From Cloacimonetes bacterium UBA4175 (GTDB taxonomy: Bacteria; Cloacimonadota; Cloacimonadia; Cloacimonadales; Cloacimonadaceae), in assembly GCA_002379855.1 (NCBI GenBank), contig DFUX01000044.1, forward strand, positions 11,648 to 16,983: 5,336 nucleotides of DNA. Direction: 5' to 3'. Of the stretch, positions 1 through 5,336 are shown piece by piece. The notes below the pieces were generated by a model. It saw nothing but the letters and a program-made list of their open reading frames with translations, made no database searches and was not told the origin of the DNA. A program made the position numbers and the translations under genes. Within the stretch, counting starts at the first letter, position 1; every line of letters begins with the position of its first letter.

Positions 1-38
1 AGGCAACTCCGTTGCCTCTGCCGAACGGAATTCGGCAG
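1..38. repeat. Two adjacent perfect hairpins at left edge
   Basis: Positions 1-7 pair perfectly with 11-17 (AGGCAAC / GTTGCCT, 3-nt loop). Immediately after, 18-25 pair with 31-38 (CTGCCGAA / TTCGGCAG, 5-nt loop). No T-run follows on either strand, so neither looks like a complete intrinsic terminator. They may be the end of a neighbouring transcript outside the window or a dispersed palindromic intergenic element. The second arm plus flank (31-41) recurs inverted at 5322-5332. Confidence 0.55.
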
Positions 39-341
39 CCCAAAACAAGCGGCAAATCCCGCACCCCATAACCCCAATCTGCGCCATTTGTCCGCGTATA
101 TCTGCGTGAACCGTTTGACCCGGGAACCAGTCTTTTGAGGGCGGTTTGAAGTCCGGGCCGGCTTCGGGACTGGCATAAGCATGAAACCCATATTGCCGGC
201 TCGAACTCCAAACCCAAGCCAGCATGGAGTTCATTGAGCCAGGATTGGCTTCATATTGCCACCAGACGCTTTGGGCTCAAATGGACTTCATGCAGGAAAC
301 GGAGGGCCGATTGTAATACAAGAGACCACCTGTATAAAGTA
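39..341. other. Gene-free intergenic region
   Basis: No convincing gene is seen on either strand. The only forward frame of any length begins at a TTG at 234, has no ribosome binding site, gives a basic, low-complexity peptide and runs through both downstream hairpins. The stretch at 91-113 contains two similar words (CCGCGTATAT and CTGCGTGAAC) of a kind I associate with dispersed intergenic repeats; that association is recall and was not tested. The rest of the region holds the decayed direct repeat described separately. Confidence 0.6.
189..291. repeat. Decayed direct repeat, two units
   Basis: Unit 1 (189-234) and unit 2 (252-291) both open with CATATTGCC and both close with ATGGA-(G/C)-TTCAT, 10 of 11 bases matching. 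CAGGA follows a few bases after each unit. The interiors (26 and 20 nt) do not obviously align. Unit 1 also contains an 8-bp perfect inverted repeat, GAACTCCA at 203-210 with TGGAGTTC at 225-232. TTGAGCC (234-240) can pair with GGCTCAA (274-280). This may be a decayed tandem duplication or remnant of an intergenic element; no coding role is visible. Confidence 0.4.
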
Positions 342-365
342 GCGGCGCTTGAGACAAAGCGCCGC
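342..365. repeat. GC-rich hairpin downstream of gene 1 terminator
   Basis: GCGGCGCTT (342-350) pairs perfectly with AAGCGCCGC (357-365) around a 6-nt loop. On the minus strand it lies just beyond the gene 1 terminator and is followed by TACTTTATAC, not a clean T-run. It could be a back-up transcript end or an RNA-processing stem, but it does not meet the usual intrinsic-terminator pattern by itself. Confidence 0.5.
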
Positions 366-380
366 CGGGGTAAAACTATG

Positions 381-411
381 AAAAAAGGATGGCTTTTCAA
401 GGCCATCCTTT
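381..411 (-). terminator. Rho-independent terminator of gene 1
   Basis: Read on the minus strand, a 10-bp perfect stem (AAAGGATGGC, 411-402, with GCCATCCTTT, 393-384) encloses an 8-nt loop. The last stem bases run into a stretch of six T residues (386-381). It begins 21 nt after the gene 1 stop codon. The mirrored strand has only three T residues after the stem, so it mainly serves minus-strand transcription. Confidence 0.9.
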
Positions 412-432
412 CGTATCTATATCATTTATGAT

Positions 433-2619
433 TTACTTGACCAACACCATTTTCTTGCTTTCGGTGTGTCCGGCCGCCGTAAGGCGGTAGAAATATACTC
501 CGCTGGAGACGGGGCGGTTGAGGGAATCGGTTCCATCCCAGGTGAAGGAATGCCTTCCCGCGGGCTTGCTTTCGTTGGTGAGGGTTTTCACCAGTTGTCC
601 TTTCAGGTTGTAAACCGAGAGATTGGCAGCTCCGGCAGCAGGCATATCGAACACGATGGTCGTGCTGGGGTTGAAGGGGTTGGGGTAGTTCTGGTGCAGC
701 ATGTTGCTCACCGCGGGAATACTGTTGTCGTCGTTGCTGGGATCAATGGGGAGTGGGAAGGTGATCTGCAGTTCCATAAACATCACTTCGCCGCCATCCG
801 GGTTGGGATGGTAGGCGGGGGAATTCACGTTTGAACCCCAAGTGTAGTCGTTGTAGAACAGCATACCGATCTTGCCGACCTTATTACCTCCGGGGGTGGT
901 GTTCACATAGATCACCTGGTCCGCGGGATAGACATACATGGGTTTGATACCCGCGAACTGGGGAGTTTCCACATTGTTGAGGATGATCGGTTCGCTCCAG
1001 TAGCCGCCATTGTTGGGGGAAACCGAGATCCAGATCTCCGGGGTATTGGCATAGCTGGCATACTCGGTGTCGTTATATTGGTTATACATGCGGGCCCGCT
1101 GCGAGTCCTGCCACACGCAGACCATCATTCCCTGGTCATTTGGCTCGGAAAGCTTGACGTTGTTGTAGTGGAACATCATGGCGTCGTTATGCGCTGCCTG
1201 GTCCCAATGGGGGAAAGGCCAGGCAGATGCTGTTATAGGGTAAAAGCCGCTGGAGGCGTCTCCGCCGTATTGGTCCACCTCGCCCCAAGGCGCTTCCATG
1301 TCCCAGGGGGTGAAGGTGAGGTTGTAATCGTCATCGGGATCCTGCTGGGGATAGATGTCTTTGATAGTAAATTCCTGGATGCTGGGATCATACACGAACT
1401 CTTTGACAAAATGGAAGGCGGGATAGTAGTATCCGCTGTAAGCCCTCAAACACCAGAGATTGGCCACGTGGATCCTGCCTCCGGTGTCCCTCACCGCGTT
1501 CAGGTGGCCGGAATTGATGATGCCGAAAAACATCTCGCCATTATCGCCGTAGGGGATGTCTCCCAGGTCGGGATTGCCCCAGTATCCGGTGGTATCGCTG
1601 GGCGCGGAGTCCGGGTTCCAGGTGGGAATGTCGCCATAATCGCTGTAGCGGGTCCAGGTGCCCTGACCGTAGTTGGGGCACACAAAGACGTCCATATCCT
1701 GAACTCTTATAGTATTGTCTGCCCCATCCCTCGCGGTATGGTGTCCTGCCCAATAGAGATTGCCGGCGTTATCTGCCACCAGAGTTCCGGCGGGGCGGTT
1801 GAAGGATGTTGTGGTATGATTCCAGGTGTCCATCTCCGGAATTGTGGTGTGATTCCAGGCCAAGGGGGTGCCCTGTTCGATGTCATCGCCGTCATAATCA
1901 GCGTAGGCGATATACATATTCTCGCTGGGATAGTTGTTCATGGCGTGGGTCACGCTGTTGCGCATGCCCACATAGACGCGGCGTTTGCCCGCCACGGGTG
2001 AGGGACCGATCACCACGCAGGGCCAGATGAACTCATTGTCTGTGGTGGTAATACCCTCTGGAGTGGTGATGGTGGTGGGGTTGTCCGCCAGGATGTCGAT
2101 ATCGTTGAAGAGGCCGGCGATACCCGCTATGAAGGCGTCACTGGTGAACTCCACTTCATTTTGCGAGTCGGAATCGGCATTGGCATGCCAGGCGTACATG
2201 GGCTTGCCGGTAACCGGATCGATGGCCATGGATCCAAAACCTTCATGGTTTTGCACACTGGTGATTTCGTTGTTGTTGATAACGTTTCCGGCTTGATCCA
2301 GATAGGCATAAAACTGGCGGCGGGTGGAAGTGGCTTGTCTGCGTCCATGGTAGGTAAGGAAATATCCGCCTCCGGCGCTTGTGGGGATCACCTTGAGGGG
2401 CAGGGAATTATACGCGCCGATCATGTAATCGTAGTAATTGATGATCAGGCTGGTGGGAAGCTTGGTGAAGCTGAATTCGGGCGCCTGGCGGGTTCTTTCG
2501 ATTGCTTTGCCCCGCGGAGTGGCCACAGGAGTGTACTGGGGGCCGGCTGGCATGATCTCTGCCAGGGCCAACGCTGGCAGCAGGGCCAGCACCACGATAA
2601 ATAAACAAAGTTTCTTCAT
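433..2619 (-). CDS. Secreted T9SS-sorted protein, predicted beta-propeller (paralogue 1)
   Basis: Encodes 728 residues. The start is set at the ATG at 2619, because GGAG lies 6 nt upstream and a signal peptide follows at once: MKK, a hydrophobic core, then ALA (residues 18-20) as the likely cleavage site. A start 12 nt earlier is in frame but would overlap the ribosome binding site. Residues about 50-620 form a body rich in Trp, Tyr, Asn, Asp and Gly, with blade-like strands such as VADNAGNLYWAG (281-292). A degenerate Asp-box, S534-P-N-N-G-G-Y-W541 followed by SEP, suggests a sialidase-like propeller. A linker (about 623-643) leads to the sorting domain (644-728), from NYPNPFNP to KKMVLVK, which in the T9SS family directs export across the outer membrane and surface attachment or release. 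No catalytic residues can be assigned. There is no lipobox and no later membrane segment. The gene lies downstream of its paralogue but has its own promoter and terminator. Sorting tail and secretion are secure; the propeller fold is inferred; the substrate is unknown. Confidence 0.9.
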   Translation of the reverse strand: MKKLCLFIVVLALLPALALAEIMPAGPQYTPVATPRGKAIERTRQAPEFSFTKLPTSLIINYYDYMIGAYNSLPLKVIPTSAGGGYFLTYHGRRQATSTRRQFYAYLDQAGNVINNNEITSVQNHEGFGSMAIDPVTGKPMYAWHANADSDSQNEVEFTSDAFIAGIAGLFNDIDILADNPTTITTPEGITTTDNEFIWPCVVIGPSPVAGKRRVYVGMRNSVTHAMNNYPSENMYIAYADYDGDDIEQGTPLAWNHTTIPEMDTWNHTTTSFNRPAGTLVADNAGNLYWAGHHTARDGADNTIRVQDMDVFVCPNYGQGTWTRYSDYGDIPTWNPDSAPSDTTGYWGNPDLGDIPYGDNGEMFFGIINSGHLNAVRDTGGRIHVANLWCLRAYSGYYYPAFHFVKEFVYDPSIQEFTIKDIYPQQDPDDDYNLTFTPWDMEAPWGEVDQYGGDASSGFYPITASAWPFPHWDQAAHNDAMMFHYNNVKLSEPNDQGMMVCVWQDSQRARMYNQYNDTEYASYANTPEIWISVSPNNGGYWSEPIILNNVETPQFAGIKPMYVYPADQVIYVNTTPGGNKVGKIGMLFYNDYTWGSNVNSPAYHPNPDGGEVMFMELQITFPLPIDPSNDDNSIPAVSNMLHQNYPNPFNPSTTIVFDMPAAGAANLSVYNLKGQLVKTLTNESKPAGRHSFTWDGTDSLNRPVSSGVYFYRLTAAGHTESKKMVLVK

Positions 2620-2629
2620 AATCATCTCC
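2620..2629 (-). promoter_or_regulatory. Ribosome binding site deciding gene 1 start
   Basis: GGAG (2629-2626) sits 6 nt before the ATG at 2619. The first in-frame ATG at 2631 would put this motif inside the coding sequence and leave nothing comparable upstream. The stretch TACAAATGGAG is identical before the paralogue's start, which supports the same choice in both genes. Confidence 0.8.
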
Positions 2630-2734
2630 ATTTGTATTTGAGTCTTTGCTCTGATCTTTCACAGTTTTCCAGCCATCCAAAAAATGGCGCTCGAATCCGC
2701 GGCAAAATCATAGCGGTAAATGGGCCTGTAGCTT

Positions 2735-2763
2735 TCCTTATTCGCGGCTTGGATAATTGTCAA
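2735..2763 (-). promoter_or_regulatory. Putative sigma70-type promoter of gene 1
   Basis: A perfect TTGACA (2763-2758) is followed 17 nt later by TAAGGA (2740-2735), a weak -10 box. An alternative is AATAAG at 15-nt spacing. TTTTTATA lies just upstream and could act as an AT-rich UP-like stretch. The predicted leader is about 110 nt. The main support is position: TTGACA is 139 nt from the start codon here and 140 nt in the paralogue. The -10 call is tentative. Confidence 0.5.
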
Positions 2764-2804
2764 GTATAAAAATCCTCCGAATCTCTTGCCGCTCCGATAC
2801 AGGC

Positions 2805-2837
2805 AAAAAGAAACCCGGCAATAGGGTGCCGGGTTTC
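2805..2837 (-). terminator. Rho-independent terminator of gene 2
   Basis: Read on the minus strand, an 11-bp perfect stem (GAAACCCGGCA, 2837-2827, with TGCCGGGTTTC, 2820-2810) with a 6-nt loop is followed directly by five T residues (2809-2805). It begins 22 nt after the gene 2 stop codon and ends about 40 nt before the gene 1 promoter, so the two genes are probably not cotranscribed to any great extent. Confidence 0.92.
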
Positions 2838-2859
2838 ACAGATTATATTGACAGTTCTT

Positions 2860-5037
2860 TTATTTGATCAGCATCATCTTCTTGGTTTCGGTGCTGCCAT
2901 TGGCGGTGAGGCGATAGAAATAGAGACCGCTGGAAACGGGTCTGTTATCTTTATCGGTGCCATTCCAGGTGAACGTACGTCTGCCGACGGGTTGATTGTC
3001 GTTCACAAGGGTCTTGACCAACTGGCCTTTCACGTTGTAGATGGAAAGGTTGGCATGGCCGGCGACGGGCATATCGAAATTGATGGTGGTGGTGGGGTTG
3101 AAGGGGTTGGGATAGTTCTGGTGCAGCATGTTGCTAACCGCGGGAGCATTGGGATCGTTGGTGGCCTCGCCGAGCGGGAAGGTGATCTGCAATTCCATAA
3201 ACATTACCTCTCCGCCGTCCGGGTTGGGATGGTAGGAGGGGGTAATGGCATTGGAGCCCCAAGTGTAGTCGTTATAGAACATCACGCCGAGCTTGCCGAT
3301 TTTTTTATTGGTGTCGGGATCGGTGCCTACATAGATCACTTTGTCAGCCGGATAGACCCACATGGGTTTGATTCCGGCAAACTCAGGTGTTTCGACGTTG
3401 TTCAGGCAGATCGGCTCACTCCATAGATCGCCATTGTTGGGAGACACGGAGATGTAGATCTCGGGGGTGTTGGCAAAGTTGGAATAATCGGTGTCGCCAT
3501 AATAGTTGAACAGGCGGGCGCGCATCGCATCCTGCCAGACTGCGGCCATCATTCCTTCTTCGTTGCCTTCGGTGATCTTGTGGTTACTGTAGTGGAAGAA
3601 CATGGCATCTCCGTGGGCGGCAGAATCCCAGTGGGGGAAGGGCCAGAACTTAACGGGGTTCAGATAGTAGTTGCCGTCTCCGCCTGGATAATATTCGGCG
3701 ACACCCCAGGGAGCTTCCACGTCCCAAGGAATAAAGACTGTGTTGTAGTCGTCGGCAGGGTCTTTCTGAGGATATACTTCATTGATGGTAAATTCTTCAG
3801 TTGCGGGATCGAATACGAACTCTTTCACCAGTTGGAAATCGCCCCAGTAACCACCTTCAATGTGGCCCATGCTCCAGTTGCCGATGGCGTGCAGTTTGCC
3901 ATTGACGTCAGTTGTGGCATTGAGGTGTGAGGAGTTCACTATCATCCAGACAAGTTCGTTATCCGGATAACCGTTGCTGTTTTCGTCCACAAAGTAACCG
4001 TTGTCACCACCTTGCAATCCCATGGGGTTCCAGGTGGGAAGGTGGCTGAAGCCGCTGACACGGGTCCAGGTGCCCTGACCGTAGTTGTCGCATTTGAAAA
4101 CATCGAGGTCGGCTTCCTGCACGCTCACATCATTCGCATCATAGGCAAAGTGGTAACCCACATAGTAAACGTTGCCGGCGTTGTCAACGGTGAGTGAATG
4201 GAAGGGACGGCGCCAGATCACAGAGTCATGGTTCCAGCCATCCATTTCCGGAATAGTGGTATGATTCCAGGCGAACGGAACACCGTTTTCGATGTCATTT
4301 TCGTCAAAATCAGCATATAAGAAGTAGGGGTTCTCGGAAGGACCAGCGGTGCCATGTGTGGTGGTTGAGTTTCTCTGCACCATGTAGGCTCTTCTCTTGC
4401 CCGCGACGGGGGAAGGCCCGATATGCAGGGTCGGCCAGATGAATTCGTTGTCTGAAGTGGCTGTGCCGTTAGGCGGGGTGATGGTGATGGGGTTGTCCAC
4501 AGCTATCTGTAGGTCGTTAAACAGGCCGGCGATGCCCGCGATAAAGGCGTCGGAAGTGAATTGCACTTCATAATACGCGCTTTCATCGTCGGCATCGGCA
4601 TGCCACGCGTACATGGGTTTGCCGGAAACGGGGTCCACCGCCACGGTTGAGTATCCCTCGTGGTTTTGCACGCTGGAGATCTCGTTGTTGTTGATCACGT
4701 TACCACTCTCATCCAGATAGGTGTAGAAAATGCGGCGGGTGGCTGTGGCCTGGCGACGGCCGTGATAGTTCATGAAATATCCGCCGCCGGCACTTTGGGG
4801 TATTACCCGCAGGGGGATGCCGTTGTAGCTGCCGATCATGTAGTCATAATAATTTACGATTACACTGGTGGGCAGCTTTGTGAATGTGTAGGCCGGGGCA
4901 GTTCGGCTCGGCTGATAAATCCGGCCTGTGCCAGGAGATGGCAGGGCTTTCCTCTCGGGAGCGTACTGCATTTCCCGCGCGAACGCCAGACTCAGCACAA
5001 AGCTAAGCGTCAGTACAACCAATAAGGTTTTCTTCAT
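2860..5037 (-). CDS. Secreted T9SS-sorted protein, predicted beta-propeller (paralogue 2)
   Basis: Encodes 725 residues. The start is the ATG at 5037, preceded 5 nt upstream by GGAGG; the frame stays open 16 codons further, but that extension would bury the ribosome binding site and put a charged stretch before the signal peptide. Residues 1-20 are a signal peptide ending AFA. The body (about 50-620) matches paralogue 1 almost throughout: from FTKLP onward, 77 of 100 residues are identical. It has propeller-like strands (VDNAGNVYYVG, 284-294) and a degenerate Asp-box, S532-P-N-N-G-D-L-W539. Residues 339-403 differ strongly from paralogue 1 and include D351-E-N-S-N-G-Y-P-D359, resembling the calcium loops of dockerin or thrombospondin type-3 repeats. 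The T9SS sorting domain (641-725) runs from NYPNPFNP to KKMMLIK, 63 of 85 residues identical to paralogue 1. The gene is monocistronic by its own promoter and terminator. An inverted repeat over the promoter suggests specific regulation. Export is well supported; the binding target or activity is unknown. Confidence 0.9.
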   Translation of the reverse strand: MKKTLLVVLTLSFVLSLAFAREMQYAPERKALPSPGTGRIYQPSRTAPAYTFTKLPTSVIVNYYDYMIGSYNGIPLRVIPQSAGGGYFMNYHGRRQATATRRIFYTYLDESGNVINNNEISSVQNHEGYSTVAVDPVSGKPMYAWHADADDESAYYEVQFTSDAFIAGIAGLFNDLQIAVDNPITITPPNGTATSDNEFIWPTLHIGPSPVAGKRRAYMVQRNSTTTHGTAGPSENPYFLYADFDENDIENGVPFAWNHTTIPEMDGWNHDSVIWRRPFHSLTVDNAGNVYYVGYHFAYDANDVSVQEADLDVFKCDNYGQGTWTRVSGFSHLPTWNPMGLQGGDNGYFVDENSNGYPDNELVWMIVNSSHLNATTDVNGKLHAIGNWSMGHIEGGYWGDFQLVKEFVFDPATEEFTINEVYPQKDPADDYNTVFIPWDVEAPWGVAEYYPGGDGNYYLNPVKFWPFPHWDSAAHGDAMFFHYSNHKITEGNEEGMMAAVWQDAMRARLFNYYGDTDYSNFANTPEIYISVSPNNGDLWSEPICLNNVETPEFAGIKPMWVYPADKVIYVGTDPDTNKKIGKLGVMFYNDYTWGSNAITPSYHPNPDGGEVMFMELQITFPLGEATNDPNAPAVSNMLHQNYPNPFNPTTTINFDMPVAGHANLSIYNVKGQLVKTLVNDNQPVGRRTFTWNGTDKDNRPVSSGLYFYRLTANGSTETKKMMLIK

Positions 5038-5042
5038 TATTA

Positions 5043-5047
5043 CCTCC
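5043..5047 (-). promoter_or_regulatory. Ribosome binding site deciding gene 2 start
   Basis: GGAGG (5047-5043) lies 5 nt before the ATG at 5037. It overlaps an out-of-frame ATG. It also rules against the longer in-frame start at 5085, which has no comparable motif and would put 16 non-signal residues in front of a textbook signal peptide. Confidence 0.85.
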
Positions 5048-5142
5048 ATTTGTAATGGCTTATAATCTATCACCGGCCTGCGCAACTGTGCTTTTTGGAA
5101 CAGCTTGCGGTACAGCTAAACTCGTTTTGCTTAGACCGGCAC

Positions 5143-5168
5143 TAATCTAAAACATCCTATTTAGATTA
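5143..5168. promoter_or_regulatory. Operator-like inverted repeat across gene 2 -10 box
   Basis: TAATCTAAA (5143-5151) and TTTAGATTA (5160-5168) form a 9-bp perfect inverted repeat with an 8-nt spacer. The spacer (5152-5159) contains the proposed -10 hexamer (5154-5159). Centre-to-centre spacing of the half-sites is 17 nt, which suits a dimeric repressor on B-DNA less neatly than 20-21 nt but falls within known ranges. No T-run follows on the minus strand, so it is not a terminator. Nothing similar is seen at the gene 1 promoter. Confidence 0.55.
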
Positions 5169-5182
5169 CGTTTATCTGTCAA
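5154..5182 (-). promoter_or_regulatory. Putative sigma70-type promoter of gene 2
   Basis: A perfect TTGACA (5182-5177) is separated by exactly 17 nt from TAGGAT (5159-5154), four of six matches to TATAAT including the conserved TA and the final T. Transcription would start near 5147, giving a leader of about 110 nt. The equivalent TTGACA in the paralogue lies at nearly the same distance from its start codon. Confidence 0.65.
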
Positions 5183-5336
5183 ACACTTTTTTGACTTTTG
5201 AGTTGTTTTTCTTCGACCCATATTATTCCCTGGCGGAATCGGAGGCCTGGCACCATTTTGCTTGTGTTATCACAACTGCCTCTATTTCAGATAAATTGCG
5301 CTCCTCGGTTCACGTGGATAAGGGCTGCCGAAGTCT
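5183..5336. other. Gene-free right edge with inverted-edge words
   Basis: No gene start or ribosome binding site is visible on either strand. A short minus-strand frame entering from outside could be the last residues of a neighbour (stops occur near 5285 and 5308), but too little is present to judge. CGGTTCACG (5306-5314) and GGGCTGCCGAA (5322-5332) are reverse complements of words at 105-113 and 31-41 at the opposite edge. Confidence 0.45.

Noticed and set aside
311..338. Possible forward promoter TTGTAA-N16-TATAAA
   Set aside because: The match is reasonable, but no gene lies downstream on the plus strand and the signal points into the gene 1 terminator. AT-rich chance match is more likely.
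234..431. Small forward frame of 65 codons in the left intergenic region
   Set aside because: It starts at TTG without a ribosome binding site, and it runs through the 342-365 hairpin and the gene 1 terminator. The MKKGW segment is the terminator stem translated.
1078..2001. Long forward open frame (307 codons) opposite gene 1
   Set aside because: It lies fully antisense to a gene with signal peptide, sorting domain and paralogue support. It has no ribosome binding site of note, and its repetitive Val/Gly/Ile composition is what the reverse strand of this codon usage would give. The similar forward frames opposite gene 2 (e.g. 2848-3426) are rejected for the same reason.
2632..2680. Weak hairpin potential and an upstream extension of gene 1 frames in the leader (frame starting at 2680)
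   Set aside because: The 2408-2680 minus-strand frame is in another phase from gene 1 and lacks a ribosome binding site. The 5-bp GCCAT/ATGGC stem at 2672-2688 is too weak to call a riboswitch or attenuator.
5038..5085. N-terminal extension of gene 2 to the ATG at 5085
   Set aside because: It would place GGAGG within the coding sequence and put 16 residues before a signal peptide that begins with MKK. The paralogue supports the downstream start.
1..5336. CRISPR array, tRNA, rRNA or insertion sequence
   Set aside because: No regularly spaced identical repeats, no cloverleaf-like segment, no conserved rRNA words and no transposase-like protein were seen on either strand.

Overview
The window carries two long, closely related genes side by side on the minus strand, with non-coding DNA at both ends. 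Each gene encodes a secreted protein of about 725 residues. Each protein has a signal peptide, a long all-beta body that looks like a sialidase-type propeller, and a C-terminal domain that opens with NYPNPFNP and ends with KKM-(V/M)-L-(V/I)-K. That tail is the type IX secretion (T9SS, Por) type A sorting domain, related to the FlgD Ig-like fold. The tail and the YPNPFNP spelling point to the Fibrobacteres-Chlorobi-Bacteroidetes (FCB) group. My best guess is Candidatus Cloacimonadota, but this rests on recognition and was not searched.

Layout, read in the direction of transcription (right to left). Positions 5336-5183 show no gene. A sigma70-like promoter follows at 5182-5154; a 9-bp perfect inverted repeat (5143-5168) leaves its -10 box in the spacer. 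Gene 2 runs 5037-2860 and ends at a hairpin terminator (2837-2805). A second promoter at 2763-2735 drives gene 1 (2619-433), which ends at another hairpin terminator (411-381). Positions 380-1 show no convincing gene but hold several hairpins and a decayed direct repeat.

The two genes are a tandem duplication but separate transcription units, each with its own TTGACA promoter, a leader of about 110 nt, a strong ribosome binding site and a terminator. The TTGACA box lies 139 nt (gene 1) and 140 nt (gene 2) from the start codon, although the leader sequences between look unrelated. The proteins are highly similar: 77 of 100 residues match in an N-terminal block and 63 of 85 in the sorting domain. 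One central patch differs strongly, and only gene 2 has a calcium-loop-like motif there. They are probably paralogous exported surface or secreted proteins whose targets may have diverged. No enzymatic function can be assigned from sequence alone.
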